64,000 bases of DNA from Tupaia tana (taxonomy: Eukaryota > Chordata > Mammalia > Scandentia > Tupaiidae): NCBI GenBank assembly GCA_026018925.1, contig JAKSZU010000013.1, forward strand, positions 1 to 64,000, written 5' to 3'. Positions within the stretch are counted from its first letter, which is position 1. The number at the start of each line of letters is the position of its first letter. Below are positions 36,104 through 49,100 of this stretch, piece by piece. The position numbers were made by a program, and so were the translations under genes. The notes under the pieces were generated by a model, which worked only from the letters and a program-made list of their open reading frames with translations, ran no database searches and was not told where the DNA came from.

Positions 36104-38925
36104 GTGGTAGGGAGCCCCTCTGGCCTTCTATCCCTTTCTCTGTGTCTCTGAGGTCTCTGTCTCTGTCTGCACCTGTCTCCTCATTTTCTTTTGGTAATTT
36201 TTCATTTTTACGATTTTTTTAAAGGTAGAATTTCTCTCTGGCTCTCAGCTCCATCTTTTGTTTTGTTAATAAGCCCTCCTGCTCCTTTCTCCCAGGCAGG
36301 AGAGTTGAGCCATTCTCTGAGAAGATTCCACATGGATACTGGGAACTAGATATTTCAGGGCACAGGTGAAATGAAGATTTTCTACTCATAATTCAGCCTC
36401 CAGCAAGCAAAGCTAGTGTGGTAGGGAGCCCCTCTGGCCTTCTACCCCTGTCTTTGTGTCTCTGAGGTCTCTGTCTCTCTCTGCGCCTGTCTCCTCATTT
36501 TCTTTTGGTAATTTTTCCTTTTTACGATTTTTTTAAAGGTAGAATTTCTCTCTGGCTCTCAGCTCCATCTTTTGTTTTGTTAATAAGCCCTTCTGCTCCT
36601 TTCTCCCAGGCAGGAGAGTTGAGCCATTCTCTGAGAAGATTCCACATGGATACTGGGAACTAGATATTTCAGGGCACAGGCGAAATGAAGATTTTCTACT
36701 CATAATTCAGCCTCCAGCAAGCAAAGCTAGTGTGGTAGGGAGCCACTCTGGCCTTCTATCCCTGTCTCTGTGTCTCTGAGGTCTCTGTCTCTCTCTGCGC
36801 CTGTCTCATTTTCTTTTGGTAATTTTTCCTTTTTACGATTTTTTTAAAGGTAGAATTTCTCTCTGGCTCTCAGCTCCATCTTTTCTTTTGTTAATAAGCC
36901 CTTCTGCTGCTTTCTCCCAGGCAGGAGAGTTGATCCATTCTCTGAGAAGATTCCACATGGATACTGGGAACTAGATATTTCAAAGCACAGGCGAAATGAA
37001 GATTTTCTACTCATAATTCAGCCTCCAGCAAGCAAAGCTAGTGTGGTAGGGAGCCCCTCTGGCCTTCTATCCCTGTCTCTATGTCTCTGAGGTCTCTGTC
37101 TCTCACTGCGCCTGTCTCCTCATTTTCTTTTGGTAATTTTTCCTTTTTACGATTTTTTTAAAGGTAGAATTTCTCTCTGGCTCTCAGCTTCCATCTTTTG
37201 TTTTGTTAATAAGCCCTTCTGCTCCTTTCTCCCAGGCAGGAGAGTTGAGCCATTCTCTGAGAAGATTCCACATGGATACTGGGAACTAGATATTTCAGGG
37301 CACAGGCGAAATGAAGATTTTCTACTCATAATTCAGCCTCCAGCAAGCAAAGCTAGTGTGGTAGGGAGCCCCTCTGGCCTTCTATCCCTGTCTCTGTGTC
37401 TCTGAGGTCTCTGTCTCTCTCTGCGCCTGTCTCCTCATTTTCTTTTGGTAATTTTTCCTTTTTACGATTTTTTTAAAGGTAGAATTTCTCTCTGGCTCTC
37501 AGTTCCATCTCTTGTTTTGTTAATAAGCCCTTCTGCTCCTTTCTCCCAGGCAGGAGAGTTGAGCCATTCTCTGAGAAGATTCCACATGGATACTGGGAAC
37601 TAGATATTTCAGGGCACAGGCGAAATGAAGATTTTCTACTCATAATTCAGCCTCCAGCAAGCAAAGCTAGTGTGGTAGGGAGCCCCTCTGGCCTTCTATC
37701 CCTGTCTCTGTGTCTCTGAGGTCTCTGTCTCTCTCTGCGCCTGTCTCCTCATTTTTTTTTTGGTAATTATTCCATTTTACGATTTTTTTAAAGGTAGAAT
37801 TTCTCTCTGGCTCTCAGCTCCATCTTTTATTTTCTTAATAAGCCCTTCTGCTCCTTTCTCCCAGGCAGGAGAGTTGAGCCATTCTCTGAGAAGATTCCAC
37901 ATGGATACTGGGAACTAGATATTTCAGGTCACAGGCGAAATGAAGATTTTCTACTCATAATTCAGCCTCCAGCAAGCAAAGCTAGTGTGGTAGGGAGCCC
38001 CTCTGGCCTTCTATCCCTGTCTCTGTGTCTCTGAGGTCTCTGTCTCTCTCTGCGCCTGTCTCCTCATTTTCTTTTGGTAATTTTTCCTTTTTACGATTTT
38101 TTTAAAGGTAGAATTTCTCTCTGGCTCTCAGCTCCATCTTTTGTTTTGTTAATAAGCCCTTCTGCTGCTTTCTCCCAGGCAGGAGAGTTGAGCCATTCTC
38201 TGAGAAGATTCCACATGGATACTGGGAACTAGATATTTCAGGGCACAGGCGAAATGAAGATTTTCTACTCATAATTCAGCCTCCAGCAAGCAAAGCTAGT
38301 GTGGTAGGGAGCCCCTCTGGCCTTCTAACCCTGTCTCTATGTCTCTGAGGTCTCTGTCTCTCTCTGGACCTGTCTCATTTTCTTTTGGTAATTTTTCCTT
38401 TTTACGATTTTTTTAAAGGTAGAATTTCTCTCTGGCTCTCAGCTCCATCTTTTGTTTTGTTAATAAGCCCTTCTGCTGCTTTCTCCCAGGCAGGAGAGTT
38501 GAGCCATTCTCTGAGAAGATTCCACATGGATACTGGGAACTAGATATTTCAGGGCGCAGGCGAAATGAAGATTTTCTACTCATAATTCAGCCTGCAGCAA
38601 GCAAAGCTAGTGTGGTAGGGAGCCCCTCTGGCCTTCTATCCCTGTCTCTGTGTCTCTGAGGTCTCTGTCTCTCTCTACGCCTGTCTCCTCATTTTCTTTT
38701 GGTAATTTTTCCTTTTTACGATTTTTTTAAAGGTAGAATTTCTCTCTGGCTCTCAGCTCCATCTTTTGTTTTGTTAATAAGCCCTTCTGCTCCTTTCTCC
38801 CAGGCAGGAGAGTTGAGCCATTCTCTGAGAAGATTCCACATGGATACTGGGAACTAGATATTTCAGGGCACATGCGAAATGAAGATTTTCTACTCATAAT
38901 TCAGCCTCCAGCAAGCAAACCTAGT
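36104..38925. repeat. Higher-order block C, copy 2 (monomers 116-123) plus linker unit 124
   Basis: Unit starts are 36104, 36418, 36732, 37043, 37358, 37672, 37987, 38301 and 38612. Units 116-123 match 21044-23551 at 15060 bp. Differences noted include CTGTCTTTGTG near 36451, CTCTATGTC near 37080 and 38338, and TTCCATTTTACG near 37770. Unit 124 (CTACGCC, CACATGCGAAATG, tail CAAACCTAGT) corresponds to unit 92 and has no counterpart between block C copy 1 and block D copy 1. Confidence 0.9.
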
Positions 38926-41436
38926 GTGGTAGGGAGCCCCCCTGGCCTTCTATCCCTGTCTCTGTGTCTCTGAGGTCTCTGTCTCTCTCTGTGCCTGTCT
39001 CCTCATTTTTTTTTGGTAATTATTCCTTCTTACGATATTTTTAAAGGTAGAATTTCTCTCTGGCTCTCAGCTCCATCTTTTCTTTTGTTAATAAGCCCTT
39101 CTGCTGCTTTCTCCCAGGCAGGAGAGTTGAGCCATTCTCTGAGACGATTCCACATGGATACTGGGAACTAGATATTTCAGGGCACAGGCGAAATGAAGAT
39201 TTTCTACTCATAATTCAGCCTCCAGCAAGCAAAGCTAGTGTGGTAGGGAGCCCCTCTGGCCTTCTATCCCTGTCTCTGTGTCTTTGAGGTCTCTGTCTCT
39301 CTCTGCGCCTATCTCCTCATTTTCTTTTGGTAATTTTTCCTTTTTACGATTTTTTTAAAGGTAGAATTTCTCTCTGGCTCTCAGCTCATCTTTTGTTTTG
39401 TTAATAAGCCCTTCTGCTCCTTTCTCCCAGGCAGGAGAGTTGAGCCATTCTCTGAGAAGATTCCACATGGATACTGGGAACTAGATATTTCAGGGCACAG
39501 GCGAAATGAAGATTTTCTACTCATAATTCAGACTCCAGCAAGCAAAGCTAGTGTGGTAGGAAGCCCCTCTGGCCTTCTATCCCTGTCTCTGTGTCTCTGA
39601 GGTCTCTGTCTCTCTCTGCGCCTGTCTCCTCATTTTCTTTTGGTAATTTTTCCTTTTTACGATTTTTTTAAAGGTAGAATTTCTCTCTGGCTCTCAGCTC
39701 CATCTTTTGTTTTGTTAATAAGCCCTTCTGCTCCTTTCTCCCAGGCAGGAGAGTTGAGCCATTCTCTGAGAAGATTCCACATGGATACTGGGAACTAGAT
39801 ATTTCAGGGCACAGGCGAAATGAAGATTTTCTACTCATAATTCAGCCTCCAGCAAGCATAGCTAGTGTGGTAGGGAGCCCCTCTGGCCTTCTATCCCTGT
39901 CTCTGTGTCTCTGAGGTCTCTGTCTCTCACTGCGCCTCTCTCCTCATTTTCTTTTGGTAATTTTTCCTTTTTACGATTTTTTTAAAGGTAGAATTTCTCT
40001 CTGGCTCTCAGCTCCATCTCTTGTTTTGTTAATAAGCACTTCTGCTCCTTTCTCCCAGGCAGGAGAGTTGAGCCATTCTCTGAGAAGATTCCACATGGAT
40101 ACTGGGAACTAGACATTTCAGGGCACAGGCGAAATGAAGATTTTCTACTCATAATTCAGCCTCCAGCAAGCAAAGCTAGTGTGGTAGGGAGCCCCTCTGG
40201 CCTTCTATCCCTGTCTCTGTGTCTCTGAGGTCTCTGTCTCTCTCTGTGCCTGTCTCCTCATTTTCTTTTGGGAATTTTTCCTTTTTACGATTTTTTTAAA
40301 GGTAGAATTTCTCTCTGGCTCTCAGCTCCATCTTTTGTTTTGTTAATAAGCCCTTCTGCTCCTTTCTCCCAGGCAGGAGAGTTGAGCCATTCTCTGAGAA
40401 GATTCCACATGGATACTGGGAACTAGATATTTCAGGGCACATACAAAATGAAGATTTTCTACTCATAATTCAGCCTCCAGCAAGCAAAGCTAGTGTGGTA
40501 GGGAGCCCCTCTGGCCTTCTATCCCTGTCTCTGTGTCTCTGAGGTCTCTGTCTCTCTCTGTGCCTGTCTCCTCATTTTTTTTTTGGTAATTATTCCTTTT
40601 TACGATATTTTTAAAGGTAGAATTTCTCTCTGGCTCTCAGCTCCATCTTTTGTTTTGTTAATAAGCCCTTCTGCTGCTTTCTCCCAGGCAGGAGAGTTGA
40701 GCCATTCTCTGAGACGATTCCACATGGATACTGGGAACTAGATATTTCAGGGCACAGGCGAAATGAAGATTTTCTACTCATAATTCAGCCTCCAGCAAGC
40801 AAAGCTAGTGTGGTAGGGAGCCCCTCTGGCCTTCTATCCCTGTCTATGTGTCTCTGAGGTCTCTGTCTCTCTCTGCGCCTATCTCCTCATTTTCTTTTGG
40901 TAATTTTTCCTTTTTACGATTTTTTTAAAGGTAGAATTTCTCTCTGGCTCTCAGCTCATCTTTTGTTTTGTTAATAAGCCCTTCTGCTCCTTTCTCCCAG
41001 GCAGGAGAGTTGAGCCATTCTCTGAGAAGATTCCACATGGATACTGGGAACTAGATATTTCAGGGCACAGGCGAAATGAAGATTTTCTACTCATAATTCA
41101 GCCTCCAGCAAGCAAAGCTAGTGTGGTAGGAAGCCCCTCTGGCCTTCTATCCCTGTCTCTGTGTCTCTGAGGTCTCTGTCTCTCTCTGCGCCTGTCTCCT
41201 CATTTTCTTTTGGTAATTTTTCCTTTTTACGATTTTTTTAAAGGTAGAATTTCTCTCTGGCTCTCAGCTCCATCTTTTGTTTTGTTAATAAGCCCTTCTG
41301 CTCCTTTCTCCCAGGCAGGAGAGTTGAGCCATTCTCTGAGAAGATTCCACATGGATACTGGGAACTAGATATTTCAGGGCACAGGCGAAATGAAGATTTT
41401 CTACTCATAATTCAGCCTCCAGCAAGCAAAGATAGT
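38926..41436. repeat. Higher-order block D, copy 3 (monomers 125-132)
   Basis: Unit starts are 38926, 39240, 39553, 39867, 40181, 40495, 40810 and 41123. Marker order matches copies 1 and 2; offsets are 15374 bp from copy 1 and 10042 bp from copy 2. Private changes include CAGACTCCAGC near 39530, CGCCTCTCTCC near 39940 and GTCTATGTGTC near 40850. It has CCCTTCTGCTCC where the other two copies share CCCTTTTGCTCC, so it lies outside that pair. Its end (GATAGTG, then GTTTCATTTTC) agrees with copy 1. Confidence 0.92.
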
Positions 41437-43003
41437 GTGGTAGGGAGCCCCTCTGGCCTTCTATCCCTGTCTCTGTGTCTCTGAGGTCTCTGTCTCTCTC
41501 TGCGCCTGTTTCATTTTCTTTTGGTAATTTTTCCTTTTTACGATTTTTTTAAAGGTAGAATTTCTCTCTTGCTCTCAGCTCCATCTTTTGTTTTGTTAAT
41601 AAGCCCTTCTGCTCCTTTCTCCCAGGCAGGAGAGTTGAGCCATTCTCTGAGAAGATTCCACATGGATACTGGGAACTAGATATTTCTGGTCACAGGCGAA
41701 ATGAAGATTTTCTACTCATAATTCAGCCTCCAGCAAGCAAAGCTAGTGTGGTAGGGAGCCCCTCTGGCCTTCTATCCCTGTCTCTGTGTCTCTGAGGTCT
41801 CTGTCTCTCTCTGCGCCTGTCTCCTCATTTTCTTTTGGTAATTTTTCCTTTTTACGATTTTTTTGAAGGTAGAATTTCTCTCTGGCTCTCAGCTCCATCT
41901 TTTGTTTTGTTAATAAGCCCTTCTGCTGCTTTCTCCCAGGCAGGAGAGTTGATCCATTCTCTGAGAAGATTCCACATGGATACTGGGAACTAGATATTTC
42001 AGGGCACAGGCGAAATGAAGATTTTCTACTCATAATTAAGCCTCCAGCAATCAAAGTTAGTGTGGTAGGGAGCCCCTCTGGCCTTCTATCCCTGTCTCTG
42101 TGTCTCTGAGGTCTCTGTCTCTCACTGCGCCTGTCTCCTCATTTTCTTTTTTAATTTTTCCTTTTTACGATTTTTTTAAAGGTAGAATTTCTCTCTGGCT
42201 CTCAGCTCCATCTCTTGTTTTGTTAATAAGCACTTCTGCTCCTTTCTCCCAGGCAGGAGAGTTGAGCCATTCTCTGAGAAGATTCCACATGGATACTGGG
42301 AACTAGACATTTCAGGGCACAGGCGAAATGAAGATTTTCTACTCATAATTCAGCCTCCAGCAAGCAAAGCTAGTGTGGTAGGGAGCCCCTCTGGCCTTCT
42401 ATCCCTGTCTCTGTGTCTCTGAGGTCTCTGTCTCTCTCTGTGCCTGTCTCCTCATTTTCTTTTGGTAATTTTTCCTTTTTACGATTTTTTTAAAGGTAGA
42501 ATTTCTCTCTGGCTCTCAGCTCCATCTTTTGTTTTGTTAATAAGCCCTTCTGCTCCTTTCTCCCAGGCAGGAGAGTTGAGCCATTCTCTGAGAAGATTCC
42601 ACATGGATACTGGGAACTAGATATTTCAGGGCACATGCGAAATGAAGATTTTCTACTCATAATTCAGCCTCCAGCAAGCAAAGCTAGTGTGGTAGGGAGC
42701 CCCTCTGGCCTTCTATCCCTGTCTCTGTGTCTCTGAGGTCTCTGTCTCTCTCTGTGCCTGTCTCCTCATTTTTTTTTTGGTAATTATTCCTTTTTACGAT
42801 ATTTTTAAAGGTAGAATTTCTCTCTGGCTCTCAGCTCCATCTTTTGTTTTGTTAATAAGCCCTTCTGCTGCTTTCTCCCAGGCAGGAGAGTTGAGCCATT
42901 CTCTGAGACGATTCCACATGGATACTGGGAACTAGATATTTCAGGGCACAGGCGAAATGAAGATTTTCTACTCATAATTCAGCCTCCAGCAAGCAAAGCT
43001 AGT
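41437..43003. repeat. Satellite segment, monomers 133-137 (divergent D-like series)
   Basis: Unit starts are 41437, 41748, 42062, 42375 and 42689. Unit 133 begins like unit 84 but carries CTCTTGCTCTCAG and TTCTGGTCAC. Unit 134 has many private changes: TTTTTGAAGG, AATTAAGCC and CAATCAAAGTTAG. Units 135-137 follow the order of units 79-81 (CTCACTGCGCC with TAGACATTTC, then GTGCCTG, then TAATTATTCC with GAGACGATTCC). Unit 136 lacks the GGGAATTT and CATACAAAATG changes, so it may represent an older state. Confidence 0.82.
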
Positions 43004-46000
43004 GTGGTAGGGAGCCCCTCTGGCCTTCTATCCCTGTCTCTGTGTCTCTGAGGTCTCTGTCTCTCTCTGCGCCTGTCTCCTCATTTTCTTTTGGTAATTT
43101 TTCCTTTTTATGATTTTTTTAAAGGTAGAATTTCTCTCTGGCTCTCAGCTCCATCTTTTGTTTTGTTAATAAGCCCTTCTGCTCCTTTCTCCCAGGCAGG
43201 AGAGTTGAGCCATTCTCTGAGAAGATTCCACATGGATACTGGGAACTAGATATTTCAGGGCACAGGCGAAATGAAGATTTTCTACTCATAATTCAGCCTC
43301 CAGCAAGCAAAGCTAGTGTGGTAGGGAGCCCCTCTGGCCTTCTATCCCTGTCTCTGTGTCTCTGAGGTCTCTGTCCCTCTCTGCACCTGTCTCATTTTCT
43401 TTTGGTAATTTTTCCTTTTTACGATTTTTTTAAAGGTAGAATTTCTCTCTGGCTCTCAGCTCATCTTTTGTTTTGTTAATAAGCCCTTCTGCTCCTTTCT
43501 CCCAGGCAGGAGAGTTGAGCCATTCTCTGAGAAGATTCCACATGGATACTGGGAACTAGATATTTCAGGGCACAGGCGAAATGAATATTTTCTACTCATA
43601 ATTCAGCCTCCAGCAAGCAAAGCTACTGTGGTAGGAAGCCCCTCTGGCCTTCTATCCCTGTCTCTGTGTCTCTGAGGTCTCTGTCTCTCTCTGCGCCTGT
43701 CTCCTCATTTTCTTTTGGTAATTTTTCCTTTTTACGATTTTTTTAAAGGTAGAATTTCTCTCTGGCTCTCAGCTCCATCTTTTGTTTTGTTAATAAGCCC
43801 TTCTGCTCCTTTCTCCCAGGCAGGAGAGTTGAGCCATTCTCTGAGAAGATTCCACATGGATACTGGGAACTAGATATTTCAGGGCACAGGCGAAATGAAG
43901 ATTTTCTACTCATAATTCAGCCTCCAGCAAGCAAAGCTAGTGTGGTAGGGAGCCCCTCTGGCCTTCTATCCCTGTCTCTGTGTCTCTGAGGTCTCTGTCT
44001 CTCTCTGCGCCTGTCTCCTCATTTTCTTTTGGTAATTTTTCCTTTTTACGATTTTTTTAAAGGTAGAATTTCTCTCTGGCTCTCAGCTCCATCTTTTGTT
44101 TTGTTAATAAGCCCTTCTGCTCCTTTCTCCCAGGCAGTAGAGTTGAGCCATTCTCTGAGAAGATTCCACATGGATACTGGGAACTAGATATTTCAGGGCA
44201 CAGGCGAAATGAAGATTTTCTACTCATAATTCAGCCTCCAGCAAGCAAAGCTAGTGTGGTAGGGAGCCCCTCTGGCCTTGTATCCCTGTCTCTGTGTCTC
44301 TGAGGTCTCTGTCTCTCTCTGCGCCTGTCTCCTCATTTTCTTTTTGTAATTTTTCCTTTTTACGATTTTTTTTAAAGGTAGAATTTCTCTCTGGCTCTCA
44401 GCTCCATCTCTTGTTTTGTTAATAAGCCCTTCTGCTCCTTTCTCCCCAGGCAGGAGAGTTGAGCCATTCTCTGAGAAGATTCCACATGGATACTGGGAAC
44501 TAGATATTTCAGGGCACAGGCGAAATGAAGATTTTCTACTCATAATTCAGCCTCCAGCAAGCAAAGCTAGTGTGGTAGGGAGCCCCTCTGGCCTTCTATC
44601 CCTGTCTCTGTGTCTCTGAGGTCTCTGTATCTCTCTGCGCCTGTCTCCTCATTTTCTTTTGGTAATTTTTCCTTTTTATGATTTTTTTAAAGGTAGAATT
44701 TCTCTCTGGCTCTCAGCTCCATCTTTTGTTTTGTTAATAAGCCCTTCTGCTCCTTTCTCCCAGGCAGGAGAGTTGAGCCATTCTCTGAGAAGATTCCACA
44801 TGGATACTGGGAACTAGATATTTCAGGGCACAGGCGAAATGAAGATTTTCTACTCATAATTCAGCCTCCAGCAAGCAAAGCTAGTGTGGTAGGAAGCCCC
44901 TCTGGCCTTCTATCCCTGTCTCTGTGTCTCTGAGGTCTCTGTCTCTCTCTGCGCCTGTCTCCTCATTTTCTTTTGGTAATTTTTCCTTTTTACGATTTTT
45001 TTAAAGGTAGAATTTCTCTCTGGCTCTCAGCTCCATCTTTTGTTTTCTTAATAAGCCCTTCTGCTCCTTTCTCCCAGGCAGGAGAGTTGAGCCATTTTCT
45101 GAGAAGATTCCACATGGATACTGGGAACTAGATATTTCAGGGCACAGGCGAAATGAAGATTTTCTACTCATAATTCAGCCTCCAGCAAGCAAAGCTAGTG
45201 TGGTAGGGAGCCCCTCTGGCCTTCTATCCCTGTCTCTGTGTCTCTGAGGTCTCTGTCCCTCTCTGCACCTGTCTCATTTTCTTTTGGTAATTTTTCCTTT
45301 TTACGATTTTTTTAAAGGTAGAATTTCTCTCTGGCTCTCAGCTCATCTTTTGTTTTGTTAATAAGCCCTTCTGCTCCTTTCTCCCAGGCAGGAGAGTTGA
45401 GCCATTCTCTGAGAAGATTCCACATGGATACTGGGAACTAGATATTTCAGGGCACAGGCGAAATGAATATTTTCTACTCATAATTCAGCCTCCAGCAAGC
45501 AAAGCTACTGTGGTAGGAAGCCCCTCTGGCCTTCTATCCCTGTCTCTGTGTCTCTGAGGTCTCTGTCTCTCTCTGCGCCTGTCTCCTCATTTTCTTTTGG
45601 TAATTTTTCCTTTTTACGATTTTTTTAAAGGTAGAATTTCTCTCTGGCTCTCAGCTCCATCTTTTGTTTTGTTAATAAGCCCTTCTGCTCCTTTCTCCCA
45701 GGCAGGAGAGTTGAGCCATTCTCTGAGAAGATTCCACATGGATACTGGGAACTAGATATTTCAGGGCACAGGCGAAATGAAGATTTTCTACTCATAATTC
45801 AGCCTCCAGCAAGCAAAGCTAGTGTGGTAGGGAGCCCCTCTGGCCTTCTATCCCTGTCTCTGTGTCTCTGAGGTCTCTGTCTCTCTCTGCGCCTGTCTCC
45901 TCATTTTCTTTTGGTAATTTTTCCTTTTTACGATTTTTTTAAAGGTAGAATTTCTCTCTGGCTCTCAGCTCCATCTTTTGTTTTGTTAATAAGCCCTTCT

Positions 46001-46137
46001 GCTCCTTTCTCCCAGGCAGGAGAGTTGAGCCATTCTCTGAGAAGATTCCACATGGATACTGGGAACTAGATATTTCAGGGCACAGGCGAAATGAAGATTT
46101 TCTACTCATAATTCAGCCTCCAGCAAGCAAAGCTAGT
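43004..46137. repeat. Satellite segment, monomers 138-147, with a six-monomer repeat
   Basis: Unit starts are 43004, 43318, 43628, 43942, 44256, 44572, 44886, 45200, 45510 and 45824. Units 139-140 and 145-146 match at 1882 bp. They share GTCCCTCTCTGCACC, CTCATT, CAGCTCATC, GAATATTTTC, a GCTACTG tail and 310-bp length, followed by GGAAGCCCC. Unit 142 has CTTGTATCC, TTTTTGTAATTT and CTCCCCAGG (316 bp). Most other units are close to consensus. Confidence 0.87.
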
Positions 46138-49100
46138 GTGGTAGGGAGCCCCTCTGGCCTTCTATCCCTGTCTCTGTGTCTCTGAGGTCTCTGTCTCTCT
46201 CTGCGCCTGTCTCCTCATTTTCTTTTGGTAATTTTTCCTTTTTACGATTTTTTTAAAGGTAGAATTTCTCTCTGGCTCTCAGCTCCATCTCTTGTTTTGT
46301 TAATAAGCCCTTCTGCTCCTTTCTCCCAGGCAGGAGAGTTGAGCCATTCTCTGAGAAGATTCCACATGGATACTGGGAACTAGATATTTCAGGGCACAGG
46401 CGAAATGAAGATTTTCTACTCATAATTCAGCCTCCAGCAAGCAAAGCTAGTGTGGTAGGGAGCCCCTCTGGCCTTCTATCCCTGTCTCTGTGTCTCTGAG
46501 TTCTCTGTCTCTCTCTGCGCCTGTCTCCTCATTTTCTTTTGGTAATTTTTTCCTTTTTACGATTTTTTTAAAGGTAGAATTTCTCTCTGGCTCTCAGCTC
46601 CATCTCTTGTTTTGTTAATAAGCCCTTCTGCTCCTTTCTCCCAGGCAGGAGAGTTGAGCCATTCTCTGAGAAGATTCCACATGGATACTGGGAACTAGAT
46701 ATTTCAGGGCACAGGCGAAATGAATATTTTCTACTCATAATTCAGCCTCCAGCAAGCAAAGCTAGTGTGGTAGGGAGCCCCTCTGGCCTTCTATCCCTGT
46801 CTCTATGTCTCTGAGGTCTCTGTCTCTCTCTGCGCCTGTCTCCTCATTTTCTTTTGGTAATTTTTCCTTTTTATGATTTTTTTAAAGGTAGAATTTCTCT
46901 CTGGCTCTCAGCTCCATCTTTTGTTTTGTTAATAAGCCCTTCTGCTCCTTTCTCCCAGGCAGGAGAGTTGAGCCATTCTCTGAGAAGATTCCACATGGAT
47001 ACTGGGAACTAGATATTTCAGGGCACAGGCGAAATGAAGATTTTCTACTCATAATTCAGCCTCCAGCAAGCAAAGCTAGTGTGGTAGGGAGCCCCTCTGG
47101 CCTTCTATCCCTGTCTCTGTGTCTCTGAGGTCTCTGTCTCTCTCTGCGCCTGTCTCCTCATTTTCTTTTGGTAATTTTTCCTTTTTACGATTTTTTTAAA
47201 GGTAGAATTTCTCTCTGGCTCTCAGCTCCATCTTTTGTTTTGTTAATAAGCCCTTCTGCTCCTTTCTCCCAGGCAGGAGAGTTGAGCCATTCTCTGAGAA
47301 GATTCCACATGGATACTGGGAACTAGATATTTCAGGGCACAGGCGAAATGAAGATTTTCTACTCATAATTCAGCCTCCAGCAAGCAAAGCTAGTGTGGTA
47401 GGGAGCCCCTCTGGCCTTCTATCCCTGTCTCTGTGTCTCTGAGGTCTCTGTCTCTCTCTGCGCCTGTCTCCTCATTTTCTTTTGGTAATTTTTCCTTTTT
47501 ACGATTTTTTTAAAGGTAGAATTTCTCTCTGGCTCTCAGCTCCATCTTTTGTTTTCTTAATAAGCCCTTATGCTCCTTTCTCCCAGGCAGGAGAGTTGAG
47601 CCATTCTCTGAGCAGATTCCACATGGATACTGGGAACTAGATATTTCAGGACACAGGAGAAATGAAGATTTTCTACTCATAATTCAGCCTCCAGCAAGCA
47701 AAGCTAGTGTGGTAGGGAGCCCCTCTGGCCTTCTATCCCTGTCTCTGTGTCTCTGAGGTCTCTGTCTCTCTCTGCGCCTGTCTCCTCATTTTCTTTTGGT
47801 AATTTTTCCTTTTTACGATTTTTTTAAAGGTAGAATTTCTCTCTGGCTCTCAGCTCCATCTTTTGTTTTGTTAATAAGCCCTTCTGCTCCTTTCTCCCAG
47901 GCAGGAGAGTTGAGCCATTCTCTGAGAAGATTCCACATGGATACTGGGAACTAGATATTTCAGGGCACAGGCGAAATGAAGATTTTCTACTCATAATTCA
48001 GCCTCCAGCAAGCAAAGCTAGTGTGGTAGGGAGCCCCTCTGGCCTTCTATCCCTGTCTCTGTGTCTCTGAGGTCTCTGTCTCTCTCTGCGCCTGTCTCCT
48101 CATTTTCTTTTGGTAATTTTTCCTTTTTACGATTTTTTTAAAGGTAGAATTTCTCTCTGGCTCTCAGCTCCATCTTTTGTTTTGATAATAAGCCCTTCTG
48201 CTCCTTTCTCCCAGGCAGGAGAGTTGAGCCATTCTCTGAGAAGATTCCACATGGATACTGGGAACTAGATATTTCAGGGCACAGGCGAAATGAAGATTTT
48301 CTACTCATAATTCAGCCTCCAGCAAGCAAAGCTAGTGTGGTAGGGAGCCCCTCTGGCCTTCTATCCCTGTCTCTGTGTCTCTGAGGTCTCTGTCTCTCTC
48401 TGCGCCTGTCTCCTCATTTTCTTTTGGTAATTTTTCCTTTTTACGATTTTTTTAAAGGTAGAATTTCTCTCTGGCTCTCAGCTCCATCTCTTGTTTTGTT
48501 AATAAGCCCTTCTGCTCCTTTCTCCCAGGCAGGAGAGTTGAGCCATTCTCTGAGAAGATTCCACATGGATACTGGGAACTAGATATTTCAGGGCACAGGC
48601 GAAATGAAGATTTTCTACTCATAATTCAGCCTCCAGCAAGCAAAGCTAGTGTGGTAGGGAGCCCCTCTGGCCTTCTATCCCTGTCTCTGTGTCTCTGAGT
48701 TCTCTGTCTCTCTCTGCGCCTGTCTCCTCATTTTCTTTTGGTAATTTTTCCTTTTTACGATTTTTTTAAAGGTAGAATTTCTCTCTGGCTCTCAGCTCCA
48801 TCTCTTGTTTTGTTAATAAGCCCTTCTGCTCCTTTCTCCCAGGCAGGAGAGTTGAGCCATTCTCTGAGAAGATTCCACATGGATACTGGGAACTAGATAT
48901 TTCAGGGCACAGGCGAAATGAAGATTTTCTACTCATAATTCAGCCTCCAGCAAGCAAAGCTAGTGTGGTAGGGAGCCCCTCTGGCCTTCTATCCCTGTCT
49001 CTGTGTCTCTGAGGTCTCTGTATCTCTCTGCGCCTGTCTCCTCATTTTCTTTTGGTAATTTTTCCTTTTTATGATTTTTTTAAAGGTAGAATTTCTCTCT

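Noticed and set aside
23552..41436. A perfectly regular higher-order repeat across the whole window
   Set aside because: Block offsets of 6, 7, 13, 15, 17, 21, 25, 32, 45, 48 and 49 monomers do not reduce to one period. The layout is a mosaic with local periodicities.
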